A DNA stretch of 64,000 nucleotides from Paenibacillus ihbetae (GCF_002741055.1 NZ_CP016809.1:6426501-6490500), one strand, 5' to 3'; counted from the first letter of the stretch, positions 35,535 through 45,781 are shown. Made by a program: numbers and translations. The notes: generated by a model from the letters alone, not told the origin.

Positions 35535-37016
35535 TTATTGAGATTCAGGCGATTCTCCTAACCTTAACTTCAGCCAGCCTTCTACCGCTTTGATGGGAGA
35601 CGGAACCAGAAAGGCGTTTCCGTTGGATGGGTAGAGATTGGAAGTTTCAACCCATGCTCCATTCTCTCCGGGCGTGATAAATTCCCATTCTCTGTTGGGC
35701 AGCTGCGTCAGCGGCATTACATAGCTTTGTCCTCCGGCCAGCAGTGGACCTAAATAAAAGGTCAGATAGAGCCTGTTTAATGCAGCTTCAATCCGATCCG
35801 GAGGGAGGCGGTGTTCAACGACAGGCAGCATACCGCTTATGAGATGTATCGTTGCATACGGGTCCATAATCAGGGACAAGGCCGTTCCGCCCGTATATTC
35901 ACTAGCGGGAACATCGACCTGACGATTATGCCTGAAATAATCGGATGTGTACCCCGTATCGGCAAAAGCGCTGTTGAACTGCTTATATCCCGTGTGGTCA
36001 TGGTCGTCGTCATGAACAAAAAAGCCGATCATACCGTCCCCCGTATGATGGGTTTCGCCAATCCATAACGGCATCTTAAACTGGTTAATGGAGATATCCG
36101 GAGGGGAATCCGGCCCCTTAAAGGTTTCAAAAAATTTATAAGCCGCAGGGGGCCCGGCCTGCACCAGCTCGACACGTGCTTTCACCAAAGCCAGCGGTTT
36201 TCCAGCATATTGGCTTAAACCGGTTGAGCCAGTGGAATCGGGCTGATGGATTACCCACAAGGCCGAGTCGACCAGGTCAAGAAAAGGGGTGAGCACATCT
36301 TCCTTATGTTCACGGCTTCGGCGCAAAAACTCACTTAAGAAAGCTTTCATATCCGGATTTATACCATCTGGCAGTTCTGCGGATCCTCCTATCGAAGGCG
36401 CACTCTCCGGTGTGCCCGGCGCATTTCTCCAATGGACCCGGTCCCCTTCGTAGGCCGTCACGATTAGACTTCCAAGCATATAGCCGTCCTCATCGTAAAT
36501 CAGCAAGCTTTGATCCATATAATTCGGAATCATCCAGCCGCAAATGGGGGAATCCGGAAGATTAAAATCGCATTTTTCCCCGCTGCGGGCCTGAATCCAG
36601 TTGAAGTCCAGCCGGGTGGGCTGCATGAAGCGCGGAGGAAGCATCATGTACTGTCCAATCGGGAGAGGCGACATTCTCATATCTTCAGCGATGGCATATT
36701 GGCTGCATTGAACCTCCTGAAATTGTCCGAAGGTATCAATCAATCTGAGTTTATCCAGTTTAAACCAGCCTCCCCTTAAAGGAGAAAAAAACGTATTGAA
36801 CAATGGTTTTTCTACGCTATACTCCCCTAATGCCTCCCTGACCCGGGATGCCAGCTCCGCACTTCCAACATTGAAAACCATAATAGGAAAACGCAGTGCA
36901 AGCTGACTCATCAAGAATCGTTCATTAAAGCCTTCCAGGGTCTGGGACAGGTAATCCATCTGGGTCAGGTTCCCAAATTTCCGCGCTTCCTCTGCGCCCA
37001 ATTGCTTGAGCGTCAT
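35535..37016 (-). CDS. Uncharacterised protein, sixth gene of the DUF6603 cluster
   Basis: A 493-residue protein of unknown function, with no signal peptide, membrane helix or cysteine cluster. Visible features are an N-terminal helical FLSQTLEGFNERF-like segment (LSQTLEGFNERFLMSQLA), a central LPIGQYMMLPPRFMQPTRL, and an HDDDHDHTGYKQF stretch that could bind metal. ATG 37016 has a weak GCGGAG upstream and lies 17 bp after the preceding gene. Similar size and position suggest it is a structural or accessory component of the cluster. Confidence 0.75.
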   Translation of the reverse strand: MTLKQLGAEEARKFGNLTQMDYLSQTLEGFNERFLMSQLALRFPIMVFNVGSAELASRVREALGEYSVEKPLFNTFFSPLRGGWFKLDKLRLIDTFGQFQEVQCSQYAIAEDMRMSPLPIGQYMMLPPRFMQPTRLDFNWIQARSGEKCDFNLPDSPICGWMIPNYMDQSLLIYDEDGYMLGSLIVTAYEGDRVHWRNAPGTPESAPSIGGSAELPDGINPDMKAFLSEFLRRSREHKEDVLTPFLDLVDSALWVIHQPDSTGSTGLSQYAGKPLALVKARVELVQAGPPAAYKFFETFKGPDSPPDISINQFKMPLWIGETHHTGDGMIGFFVHDDDHDHTGYKQFNSAFADTGYTSDYFRHNRQVDVPASEYTGGTALSLIMDPYATIHLISGMLPVVEHRLPPDRIEAALNRLYLTFYLGPLLAGGQSYVMPLTQLPNREWEFITPGENGAWVETSNLYPSNGNAFLVPSPIKAVEGWLKLRLGESPESQ

Positions 37017-37033
37017 CGCATGAAGCTGCTCCG

Positions 37034-39082
37034 CTATATGGGGGTCAAAAAAATGCTGCCCTCAATCACCACAGACTCACGGGTATCCGGCTCCGAATTG
37101 TGATATACATAGTCAGTGCCTTGAAAATTCCAGTGATCAAGCTTCGGATGACTGCTGACAAGATTTTGGTCCGGATAATACAGCGCCCGCCAGCTAAGGA
37201 TTACAGGATTCCAAGGTTCACTCCAAACATTTAAAAACAGCGGGGCAGGCAGCTCCTGCCCTTTATCCAATATCCCTCTCTTGGTGATGTTCTCCAGTGC
37301 CTGGTTAACAACAGTATGCAAATAGGCATGCTCATCTTCCGACAATGGCAAAAGATCGAGCTGCTGAGCGATAAAAGTAACCAAAAGCTCGGCACAGTCC
37401 GATGTAAACAGCACCGCTTCAAGCAGCAATTCAGGATAGTTTCCTTTAACTTGCTTCCTGGCGAGCAGCTGATCAGTATGACAGGATACCGAATACGCGT
37501 TTTCTCTGAATTTAAAGTCAATGGTAAAGGACCGGATCGTTTCTCCGAGTAATCTGCATTTTAAAAGCTCTCCCGGGGCTAGGTTCGAATCAAAGAGATT
37601 TCCCCGGCTTGCGCCCGAGAGAAGAAGAACCGGCGAATTCGGCTCGTAGAACCGGTGGTCTGCCGTTTGCTCCAGATTATAGAAGCTGTGAATAGACCCG
37701 ACCAATTGTTGTTCAAGGATCTTGAGGTGTTCCCCGAGCTCCTCCAAGGCGGACTCTGTAAGTCCCAGCGCATGGATTTCCTTTGCCAGAGCCTCCTCAT
37801 ATTCCTTCATACTTGTTCTTGCCTGGTCATTTCCCAACGGTTCGACGGTGTAGGCAGTAATGATATATTTACACCAAAGATCATAGATTAACGATCGCTT
37901 TGCATCAGCATTAAATCGCTGCTTATAAAGCTCATCAAGTCCCTGCTGCAGGCTCCGGTACAGATGCTGCTCGTCTGGGGTTAATTCCGGCAGCTCTTGA
38001 TGATCACTGTCGCTGTTGCTGATTTTGCTCTGAAGCGTAAAGCTGTTTTGTTCCGCAACGATTTGGAAACGTTTCTTATGATCCATATAGTCAGCCTGAT
38101 AAATCCCGTCCAGGTTCACAAGCTTATGACTCTGATCATTTAGTAACACGCGCATTAAACGCTCGTTCGAGGATTGGTTTGTCGCATGCAGAGCGGAAAC
38201 CGCTTCAACGGAAGTATTTCCGACAGCCAGCTTCGGCATAGGAAGTCTTAAGATGAAGTGGCCGTTGTAATCCTTCTCGTCATCCACCCAGTGAAGGCCG
38301 GTGACAACCCCGTGCAGAACCGGAAAGGCGGGGTAAATCAAGCCCTCGGGGGGCTTCCAGCCAAACCGGTACCTGCAAATTTCCTCCGATTCGATCAGTG
38401 CCGGCTGATTTTGATAGTAACCCCGTATCACATAACTCACTCTGATATCTTCAAGACGATTCCCAAATTTGTCGCCCGCCAATAAATCATCATAAAAGCC
38501 GAATACATTGACATGATACGGATACATAGCAGAGAAAGCGGGGTTCCCGGGTCCCAGCGCATGAAGCTGCTGAAATCTTTCCAAAGGCTCACTCATGTTC
38601 GTTTCAATCGGGAAGGACCGGCCCAGGATCCTGTAAGGAAAGTCGGGATCATCAAGCTTGGGAAACGTCAAGCTGTCTTCATTTCCGAATTCCGGGCCTT
38701 TTTTCTTTTCCATCGCATCGCTCTCCACAACCCAGTGCTTGCAGGATACCCGTTCGGGCTGGGTTTTCGTCGACCACAGCCGGGAGACGATCCACCGGTT
38801 AGGAACTCTAGGATATTCGGGCTCAAGCTCTTCGTGCGTTTGATATCCCTGTCTCAGGCCCTCAGGCAAAATCCAGCTCAGATGGATTCCAGGCTTTTCC
38901 TGCGCCTTTTCACTCATCACCGGAGCGGGAACTTGATTGCCCAGCGGATCTCTGCCGATTTTGGAGAAATTATCGGCGATATCGGCAAAAACGGTAGGCG
39001 TTGGGGTTCTTCCGACCATCATCGCCTGGACCTTCATCGGAACGCACAATATATTATTTTTGGGTAAACTTGGTATCTCCAT
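37034..39082 (-). CDS. Uncharacterised protein, fifth gene of the DUF6603 cluster
   Basis: A 682-residue protein of an unnamed conserved type. Near the N-terminus it has PGIHLSWILPEGLRQG and PRVPNRWIVSRLW, a motif pair I associate with large bacterial conserved hypotheticals. The middle (about 380-470) is helical and charged. It carries no signal peptide or transmembrane helix. ATG 39082 follows GAGGTG and lies 53 bp after the previous gene. Function unknown. Confidence 0.78.
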   Translation of the reverse strand: MEIPSLPKNNILCVPMKVQAMMVGRTPTPTVFADIADNFSKIGRDPLGNQVPAPVMSEKAQEKPGIHLSWILPEGLRQGYQTHEELEPEYPRVPNRWIVSRLWSTKTQPERVSCKHWVVESDAMEKKKGPEFGNEDSLTFPKLDDPDFPYRILGRSFPIETNMSEPLERFQQLHALGPGNPAFSAMYPYHVNVFGFYDDLLAGDKFGNRLEDIRVSYVIRGYYQNQPALIESEEICRYRFGWKPPEGLIYPAFPVLHGVVTGLHWVDDEKDYNGHFILRLPMPKLAVGNTSVEAVSALHATNQSSNERLMRVLLNDQSHKLVNLDGIYQADYMDHKKRFQIVAEQNSFTLQSKISNSDSDHQELPELTPDEQHLYRSLQQGLDELYKQRFNADAKRSLIYDLWCKYIITAYTVEPLGNDQARTSMKEYEEALAKEIHALGLTESALEELGEHLKILEQQLVGSIHSFYNLEQTADHRFYEPNSPVLLLSGASRGNLFDSNLAPGELLKCRLLGETIRSFTIDFKFRENAYSVSCHTDQLLARKQVKGNYPELLLEAVLFTSDCAELLVTFIAQQLDLLPLSEDEHAYLHTVVNQALENITKRGILDKGQELPAPLFLNVWSEPWNPVILSWRALYYPDQNLVSSHPKLDHWNFQGTDYVYHNSEPDTRESVVIEGSIFLTPI

Positions 39083-39135
39083 TCCCCGGCACCTCGCCTC
39101 ATTCCATGTTTAATACCGCGAAAGCAATTCAATCT

Positions 39136-39996
39136 TTATTCGTCTTTCCGGACCACTTTTCCGATATACGGAGTTTTGATCATTTGAAGTGCAAACTCGG
39201 CGGAGGTTATCTCCTTTTTAAAATAAGCCTCCATATGCTTCGCCGTTTGATAGACATCAATAGTTCGCATCTTTTCGTTTTGCACGGCGACCTCAATCGA
39301 ATCCGATTCAGAGAGCAGCTCGCCGCTGTCCAAATTTCTGAGCCGTTTCATGTACCTGCCGTTAATATGGTTGAACCCGAAAAAATATCCTTCCGGCGGT
39401 TGATCCAGTTCGAGCGTATAGGGGATCCCTTCAAACAATCCGATCAACACATCGTCGGACAACAATTCGATTCGCAGCGGACGCAAAGGGGTGCCTTGGG
39501 AAGAAAGGGCCTTAAACTCCAGCCCGCGCCAGCCGCGGACCAAAGGCGATCGAAGGAGAAATCCCCCGATAGCTTGTACTTCCTCGTCCAGTTCCTTTGC
39601 CGTAACGGACTTGCTTTGAAGCAAGGGGCGGACCGCCTTCATTCTTTTGCCGATTTGGGAAATGACCGCATCGATTAATTCCTGGTCATGGGTCAGATCG
39701 AGGGAAGCGTTTCTTCCTAAGCTGCAAGCCCCGTCAACCAACGCCTGAAGCCAGTTGGGGTTTACATAAAACAAACGTATAGAGTCATCCGGCAGCATCG
39801 ATTCCGTAGGGATCAGATAATGAAAAGGCAAGTTCACCAGCAGGCATAATTGACTCAGCCAGCCGATCAATTCATCGTCCTGATGTTCCAGGCTCACAGG
39901 TTGATCTTTCGTGAGTGCAGCAAGCTCACCAAACACACGGCGGACATGCGTGCGGACAAGCTGAGGCGAATTATCCCAATCCATCCGGACGTGCAT
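39136..39996 (-). CDS. Uncharacterised protein, fourth gene of the DUF6603 cluster
   Basis: A 286-residue soluble protein of unknown function. Conserved-looking blocks are LIPTESMLPDDSIRLFYVNP at about 61-80, WLQALVDGACSLGR following it, and GFLLRSPLVRGWRGLEFKAL near 145-164. PPEGYFFGFNHING near 215 may be a loop. It overlaps the third gene by 26 bp, so translation is coupled. ATG 39996 follows GAGGTGATTACAG. Confidence 0.78.
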   Translation of the reverse strand: MHVRMDWDNSPQLVRTHVRRVFGELAALTKDQPVSLEHQDDELIGWLSQLCLLVNLPFHYLIPTESMLPDDSIRLFYVNPNWLQALVDGACSLGRNASLDLTHDQELIDAVISQIGKRMKAVRPLLQSKSVTAKELDEEVQAIGGFLLRSPLVRGWRGLEFKALSSQGTPLRPLRIELLSDDVLIGLFEGIPYTLELDQPPEGYFFGFNHINGRYMKRLRNLDSGELLSESDSIEVAVQNEKMRTIDVYQTAKHMEAYFKKEITSAEFALQMIKTPYIGKVVRKDE

Positions 39997-41344
39997 CTGT
40001 AATCACCTCATTCAGCAAAGTTTTGTATCGATCGTTCAACTGCTCTAACAGGATTTGTTTTCCGCTGGATTTGGTTTGAGGGTCCATTCCCTCTGGCGCC
40101 AGGGCTGTTTTGACAAAAGAATACCCGATGGAGCTCTCTTCCTTCCAATCCTGAACCCGTTTTTCATTGGAAGGTGAAGTAAGGTGCAGGCTCAAGAGCC
40201 CTTGATAGACTGAAGTCCGGGCCAGCGTTTCATTGCTTTGACGCCATGTATACAGCTTTTGGGCAAAAGACTGATCCGCCAGTGCCATCGACTTGCCGAT
40301 CTGCCATGCGCTGGAATAGCGAATATCCATCATCCCTATATCGGGATCATAAGCCAGAAGCTGGTCAGCGAAGCGAGCACACTTGACCGGGGCCTTCGTC
40401 TCCTCATAAGGAAGGAGCGGAGACTGGTACCAGGATACAACCTGGCTTCCGTCCCGAACAACATGATTGATTGGAAAGTAGCCGAGTTTGCACAGCTTTT
40501 GAATTTGTTCACTGCTTCCCTGATAAGGGGTGGACAGCATAGCTGCATTTAGTGACGTGAAGGCCGACCCGAAATCAAAGTCAACTTTTGCCATAGAAAA
40601 GCTCCAGTTTGCCAGCACGATCATCCTGGCCGTCTGGACATGTGCCAAGGTGTCCGATCGGCCTTGCTTGCTGCTGAGACAGGCCTCGTATCCTTCCAAT
40701 GATACGAGGCAGGCAGTATGTCGAATGGTTTGGCTGTCGTCGTCAGGGGCCAGGCAGAACCGATTTGAAACAATCGATGCGAACCAGTCATCCTTGACGG
40801 AAGCGTCGGTTACCTTACGATCCAGGCTTACGCCCTTTCCGTGGGCAAGCAGCGATAATGCTTCAGGGTACGGCAATATTTCCGAAAGAAGCTTCGCCGG
40901 AATATGTACATAGGTGCATGGATCTTCCGGCTTCTCATGATCCTCGAGGAGGAGAGAAGGAACAAAAACACCGCCTTCCGGCTGCAACGCTTTTCCTATC
41001 GTGCTTTCGTGGAGCTTAATGCTTTCCGTCTCGTCAAACACAAGGAGCGCCAGCCAGGGCATGTGGGACTGGCCCTTCAGCAAAGCCCTTTCCCAGGGAA
41101 GGGTTCTGCGGTTCAGCACAATATGGGGAAGGCATTCCGCATAGTTGCCTACAGCTTCCCTAGGCGGGTAGACGGAATAGATTTGTTCTGGAGACAGTTG
41201 AAATCTTTCGGATGAAACCTTGAAGTCGGTTGTTTCACTGGAGAGCCGGCAGTTGATATTGGTAACCTGCTCAACCTGGACCCGGTAGGTCCCGGCTTTT
41301 AACGGCGGTTCACATCTTTGTGAGAAACGAATGGATTCTCCCAT
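39971..41344 (-). CDS. Uncharacterised protein, third gene of the DUF6603 cluster
   Basis: A 457-residue protein with an N-terminal beta-rich segment (PPLKAGTYRVQVEQ) and a distinctive LPHIVLNRRTLPWER block at about 72-86, followed by MPWLALLVFDE. No enzyme motif is visible. ATG 41344 follows AAAGGAGCCTGATT. The 26-bp overlap with the next gene implies fixed stoichiometry. Function unknown. Confidence 0.78.
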   Translation of the reverse strand: MGESIRFSQRCEPPLKAGTYRVQVEQVTNINCRLSSETTDFKVSSERFQLSPEQIYSVYPPREAVGNYAECLPHIVLNRRTLPWERALLKGQSHMPWLALLVFDETESIKLHESTIGKALQPEGGVFVPSLLLEDHEKPEDPCTYVHIPAKLLSEILPYPEALSLLAHGKGVSLDRKVTDASVKDDWFASIVSNRFCLAPDDDSQTIRHTACLVSLEGYEACLSSKQGRSDTLAHVQTARMIVLANWSFSMAKVDFDFGSAFTSLNAAMLSTPYQGSSEQIQKLCKLGYFPINHVVRDGSQVVSWYQSPLLPYEETKAPVKCARFADQLLAYDPDIGMMDIRYSSAWQIGKSMALADQSFAQKLYTWRQSNETLARTSVYQGLLSLHLTSPSNEKRVQDWKEESSIGYSFVKTALAPEGMDPQTKSSGKQILLEQLNDRYKTLLNEVITDARPDGLG

Positions 41345-41375
41345 AATCAGGCTCCTTTCGTGTTATCGGTTAGAC

Positions 41376-44144
41376 CTAGCTTCCATGACTGCCTGTGGTA
41401 CGAAGAACGGGAACTGCGAAAAGCACGGCCTGCGGATCATCAGACAAAGCTCGCGTTTGTACCTGATTCCATGTTCCAAAGGCCGCCGCCGTATCCATAA
41501 GAAGCTGGTCCCGTCGGGGATTGCTGCCTATCGTGGTTTTAATGACATTTAGTACAGTTTCAGGCTCGCTGGGAAACACCTTTGGCGGTTCAAATGCGGG
41601 AGAGTGATAAACGGCTGTTCTGATAATCAGCTCTGATGAGCTTAGAACCGATTCGGCATAGCTGCCTTCCCGGGGAAGGATATGAATTAACGAAACCGGA
41701 TTTTGAACGGTAATGGACATGCCAACGGGCATATCCCTCATCAAAGGAGCGTCCGGCCCCGGGGCTCGGTTTCCCCATAAGGCGGAAGGCATATTTCTCA
41801 CCTCGGGAACGGCTTGCAGAAACGGTAGGGCTTGATCATCCTCCAGTCTCTTGATGGTGACGTGCTGTTCCATGCGAACATTGCTCAGCCCCATGGGCAC
41901 GATCCCAAATTCCGTTTTGTTCCGAAGCAGCCTCTGTCCGTTAAAGTACAAATCAGAGCAAGGCGTTTTTTGCTCGATCTTAAATCCTGCTCTGAAACCA
42001 TCGACGATATATACCACCTTGCCGTCCGCTTTTTGATATTGGTTGAGAAGTCCGCTGATAATAGAGATGCTGCCCAGTCTGGCAGCTCCGGCTGCTGTAG
42101 AACTCCCCAGCGCAAGCCTGGCTCTTCCGTCTCCGAAGGAACCGGGAATAAAGCTGTCCGCGAATTCGTCCCAGCCGATGGTTCGGGTCTCACGAGGATG
42201 GTCATCCCCGAAACCGATGGTGAAGGAGATAATGGTCCAATTGATTCTGACTTTTCCGGAAAATTTGGGCCCCCAGAGCGATAAATCTGCTCCCATCTCC
42301 ACCTTGAACGTTTTGCCGATGCCGAAGATTTTAACGCGGTAGGATACGCCGACGGATACCCGAACTCTGGCTTGGTAAAAGAACGGCTTCCACTTCAAAA
42401 TAAAATCGGCTGCAGCATAGAACCAGGCTTTCAGATTTCCCGACTCAAACAACAGCTGCAGGCTGACGCCGGCCATCATACAAGAAGGGGTCACGGCAAA
42501 ATAAGCGTCGCCTTTAATTGAGATATTGCGGTTGATGATCCAGGAAACACCGAGCGTCGGAATGATTGGATAATGGATGTTATGGAATGCCGGATGGTGG
42601 CATCCCCCCAAGGTGATGATGAAGTCGCCTTTATAGGTCCCGCTGAACCAGAACCCGATTGCAAAGCCTCCCTTGAGCTTACAAGCCGGGTCAAACAAGA
42701 AAGATCGGTCTGTCAAAGCCGCCATGATCAACAGTTCGCCATTTCCCGGATCAAATACGGCTTTCAGTGCAAGTTCGGCCCGCATAATCGGGCTTACTCC
42801 GGTCACTTTTGGCGGCATCGATGCATTAGATAGACCGAGCAGGGAAATGACCAGCCGATTACCCATTTCGATATTGAGCAGCGCAAAGCTCTCCAATACG
42901 CCATATGTCGTAAAACGAACCCCTGCCGATATGAAATATTGGCCCGAGGCGGGGACAATCGACTTGCTCAAGGCACCCAAGACCACCATCGGCGGTGTGT
43001 CCGGCCGGAGTGCCGTGTTATCTCCCATAGCAGCTTGCACCAAAGGGAAGGATCGGACTTGGGTCAAGTCGGGCAGCTTTAAGGACCGATTCACCCCGAG
43101 CCCAAACGCCAGGCCGTTAACAAAGAAGAAGGGCGGGCCCCCGAGCGGTAATCCCAGCATCAGGTAAGCAAAAAAGGTCATTTCTCCGCTGCCGGGCATC
43201 TCGCCGTAGGAGCCGAGAGCCTGCAGGCTGTATTGGCCGATTTTTATGCCCAAAACCCCGTTGTAAAGCGTCTTTTCTTCGGGTGATTTATATAATCCGC
43301 CCGTCAGGCTGAACCCGGGTTTCTCCAGCGTGACCATCAAACCGCTCAGTCCAAAGTCGAAATCACTCAGGTCTTTTAAAGAAGTCGACACGTTCAGTTC
43401 ATAAAAGTCCAGCCGGATTAACGAGATCGTAAAGCTTGCGTCGAGATATAACGTAACCTCGGATTCGACCAGACTGACTCCGATTTTGGAGAAATACAGG
43501 ACACCGAAGCCTTTATGGATATCAAGCCAATGGATGGTGTTTTTCGGAAGCTGAGAAGCATTTTCCGGTAACTGAGGAAGTGCAAGCTTATTTTTCAAGG
43601 ATTGGATATACTCGATATCCAGGTTAACGGCAAGCTGTTTAATGACTAGCTGAGCAAGAAATGAGAATTTGAAATCAACATTTGCCGTGTAACGCAAATC
43701 CAATCCTTTAAAGATGAAGCCGTCTCCGGGATTACAGAACCGACCGATGATCGGAAGGCTGGAGAGTTCCAACCTCCGATCATAGTCCAAAGCCAATTTA
43801 TAGCTTCCTGCCGGTTGGTTCGGGTTTTTCCACGCTTCCAGCGACAAATTGCCAAAATGACGTATGTCACCTTGAAAAACAAACCTGTTTTCGTCGGAAA
43901 AATATTGGATTCCGATGGATTCGATTACCAATTCGAAGTTCAAAAACTCCGGAAGCAGGATACCAAAATTATCGGCCACCTCATTCAATTCGAAGGAGAT
44001 GTTCGGGTTGACCCATTTCCCTGCAACGACAAGGCCTTCCTTTTTCTTGAGAAAAACAATTTGAAAGAGGGCCTCCCCGATATAAAACTCGCTGTGAAGC
44101 ACGACAGTCAATGATTTGGCGAATTCAGCATCGTAAGCTTTCAT
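41376..44144 (-). CDS. DUF6603-like large beta-rich protein
   Basis: A 922-residue protein with no signal peptide. The region about 480-670 fits DUF6603: GGCHHPAFHNIHYPIIPTLG, INRNISIKGDAYFAVTPSCM, a tryptophan-containing FILKWKPFFYQ, and VEMGADLSLWGPKFSG. Much of the protein alternates hydrophobic and polar residues, suggesting long amphipathic beta sheets. The last ~250 residues are a separate, less regular part. DUF6603 has no established function. ATG 44144 follows AAGGAG eleven bases upstream. Confidence 0.82.
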   Translation of the reverse strand: MKAYDAEFAKSLTVVLHSEFYIGEALFQIVFLKKKEGLVVAGKWVNPNISFELNEVADNFGILLPEFLNFELVIESIGIQYFSDENRFVFQGDIRHFGNLSLEAWKNPNQPAGSYKLALDYDRRLELSSLPIIGRFCNPGDGFIFKGLDLRYTANVDFKFSFLAQLVIKQLAVNLDIEYIQSLKNKLALPQLPENASQLPKNTIHWLDIHKGFGVLYFSKIGVSLVESEVTLYLDASFTISLIRLDFYELNVSTSLKDLSDFDFGLSGLMVTLEKPGFSLTGGLYKSPEEKTLYNGVLGIKIGQYSLQALGSYGEMPGSGEMTFFAYLMLGLPLGGPPFFFVNGLAFGLGVNRSLKLPDLTQVRSFPLVQAAMGDNTALRPDTPPMVVLGALSKSIVPASGQYFISAGVRFTTYGVLESFALLNIEMGNRLVISLLGLSNASMPPKVTGVSPIMRAELALKAVFDPGNGELLIMAALTDRSFLFDPACKLKGGFAIGFWFSGTYKGDFIITLGGCHHPAFHNIHYPIIPTLGVSWIINRNISIKGDAYFAVTPSCMMAGVSLQLLFESGNLKAWFYAAADFILKWKPFFYQARVRVSVGVSYRVKIFGIGKTFKVEMGADLSLWGPKFSGKVRINWTIISFTIGFGDDHPRETRTIGWDEFADSFIPGSFGDGRARLALGSSTAAGAARLGSISIISGLLNQYQKADGKVVYIVDGFRAGFKIEQKTPCSDLYFNGQRLLRNKTEFGIVPMGLSNVRMEQHVTIKRLEDDQALPFLQAVPEVRNMPSALWGNRAPGPDAPLMRDMPVGMSITVQNPVSLIHILPREGSYAESVLSSSELIIRTAVYHSPAFEPPKVFPSEPETVLNVIKTTIGSNPRRDQLLMDTAAAFGTWNQVQTRALSDDPQAVLFAVPVLRTTGSHGS

Positions 44145-44164
44145 CTTTTTGACGACTCCTTGGT

Positions 44165-44707
44165 TTAAGTTAAGAGCTGGTTAATATCTTCAAGCTTCAT
44201 GCGTTCTATAATTTTTTGGCGGTTGGTGTTATAGACGGCGATGCCGAGAGACTTGATATTAAAGAGCTTCAAGCTTTCATCCGGATGAACCGGATTTAAG
44301 ATGACAAAGTTAAAGGCATACTCGCAAGGCTTGGAGTTGGCCTTGATGCTGGACGAATCAACGTAAACGAAGAGCTGGCGGATTTGTACCTGAATATCCG
44401 CGAGGTTTTTCAGGCCCAGCGATTCAAGCGTAGACTTCATGCTTTCTTCGGTGACCTTCTGACCGCCGCCAAACGATTCGATAATGTTATTGATTTCGGT
44501 GACCAGCTCCGTCAGCGTCATGCTCTGAGCCTCAGGATCGGTAGGCATCACGAGGATCTTTGTTTTCTTTTCGTCTTCCCCGTTTTGCCCCTTGATCACT
44601 TGATACTGATAGACGCCCTTGAGATTACAGTTCAGAATCGTCAAATCCACAAAAGCCAGAACATTGTTGCCTCCTGCGGCTTCGATGTTTAATACCTCTT
44701 GACTCAT
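44165..44707 (-). CDS. Uncharacterised protein, first gene of the DUF6603 cluster
   Basis: A 180-residue soluble protein, first of the six-gene operon. It looks alpha/beta, with a helical linker (TLTELVTEINNIIESFGGG) in the middle and beta strands toward the end. No motif is recognised. ATG 44707 is preferred since GGAGAGG is nine bases upstream; ATG 44716 and longer frames lack a site. Its position 20 bp before the DUF6603-like gene suggests a partner or chaperone. Confidence 0.75.
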   Translation of the reverse strand: MSQEVLNIEAAGGNNVLAFVDLTILNCNLKGVYQYQVIKGQNGEDEKKTKILVMPTDPEAQSMTLTELVTEINNIIESFGGGQKVTEESMKSTLESLGLKNLADIQVQIRQLFVYVDSSSIKANSKPCEYAFNFVILNPVHPDESLKLFNIKSLGIAVYNTNRQKIIERMKLEDINQLLT

Positions 44708-44716
44708 TTCATTCAT

Positions 44717-45071
44717 CCTCTCCACGTAAATGATTAACTTAAGCTGATGTATAAGAAAGCTGCGATGCTGAATCGCCAATTGTAACCAGATGATCCGAGA
44801 AGAATTTCTCTTGCTAAAAATTGACCGCTAATACAGTATGTGATGAATTGGCAATTCATTACGATTACATGGGGAGGGATGACTGTTCATGAACGGATGG
44901 TGATTTTGTGCAAAGAGCAGGGTTCATCCCTTCACTACACGTAAAAAAGCACAACGGCAAACAGCCCATTGTCAAATGGGCTATGGGTCTCAGAATATTC
45001 CTTGCGGTTTTGTTGTTAATAACGAAGAGTTGTTGAAAGTTACAGAAATAGTTCGGATATTGCTGGCTATT
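44717..45071. other. Upstream region of the six-gene cluster
   Basis: This gap should contain the cluster promoter, but I could not settle on -35/-10 boxes. A perfect hairpin AGCCCATT-GTCA-AATGGGCT lies at 44963-44982 without a T-run. A short plus-strand frame (44976-45176) overlaps the membrane-protein gene and is not supported. Confidence 0.45.
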
Positions 45072-45488
45072 TCAAGACGATCTTTCCGGGCTTCTCCGAA
45101 TGAAATAAGAATAAACAGCGATTTCAATGACGATCACGAGATATCCCCAGGTAAAGGAGCGGGAGGATGTCATTGATTCAACAATCAAATGATACAGCAA
45201 AGTAAACACTAAATGCAGCAGGGTCCCGATTAAGATGAACTTAGGTTTTCTAAAGGAAAGATAGAGCACATAGAATACGATGCTGGAGATGCATAAGAGG
45301 GAGTACAACCAAGTAATAGGGACAAGTGCAATCATCAATCCGAATCCGTTTTCATAAGAGGCTGTGAGGCTGCCTAAAAGGTCGAACAAGATGACGGTAT
45401 TCAGAAGCACGAGATATGTAATCAATAAACAAAGCAAAAGCACAACACAGGTATTTCGTTTTCTGATTATGTTTGTCGGTATTAGCAC
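45072..45488 (-). CDS. Hypothetical four-helix membrane protein
   Basis: A 138-residue protein with four hydrophobic segments and basic termini (NIIRKRN and RRSPERSS). No family is recognised. GTG 45488 is chosen because GGGAGG lies six bases upstream; a TTG at 45506 is in frame but overlaps that site. Monocistronic. Confidence 0.65.
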   Translation of the reverse strand: MLIPTNIIRKRNTCVVLLLCLLITYLVLLNTVILFDLLGSLTASYENGFGLMIALVPITWLYSLLCISSIVFYVLYLSFRKPKFILIGTLLHLVFTLLYHLIVESMTSSRSFTWGYLVIVIEIAVYSYFIRRSPERSS

Positions 45489-45660
45489 AGTTTTCCTCCC
45501 TTTCAAGATAACACCATCATAATTTATAGTATTGATTTAGACAATGCTTTCATGCTCACTGAATATTGACAAAAAGGAACGAGACAAATTAGAATCGGAA
45601 CGGTATGTGCGTACCGGGCAGCTGCGATATTTGAACGTTTAGAACCTATGGACTTTAAAA

Positions 45661-45682
45661 GCCGCATATTGCGGTCTTTTTT
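45661..45682 (+). terminator. Orphan terminator-like hairpin
   Basis: CCGCA-TAT-TGCGG (45662-45674) followed by a T-run, but no plus-strand gene precedes it. Upstream genes run on the minus strand. Confidence 0.45.
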
Positions 45683-45781
45683 CTTTTGCGTAAGCACATA
45701 CAGGATTATTTACTTTACTTAAACGAGGATCGAGGCGTATAATCCGTTTCAGACATCGGAGAGAGAAGAGGGGACGTAATC

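Noticed and set aside
35535..44707. Contractile injection system or prophage tail module
   Set aside because: No tail-tube, sheath, baseplate, spike, tape-measure or AAA-chaperone-like gene could be identified among the six proteins, so the label was not applied.
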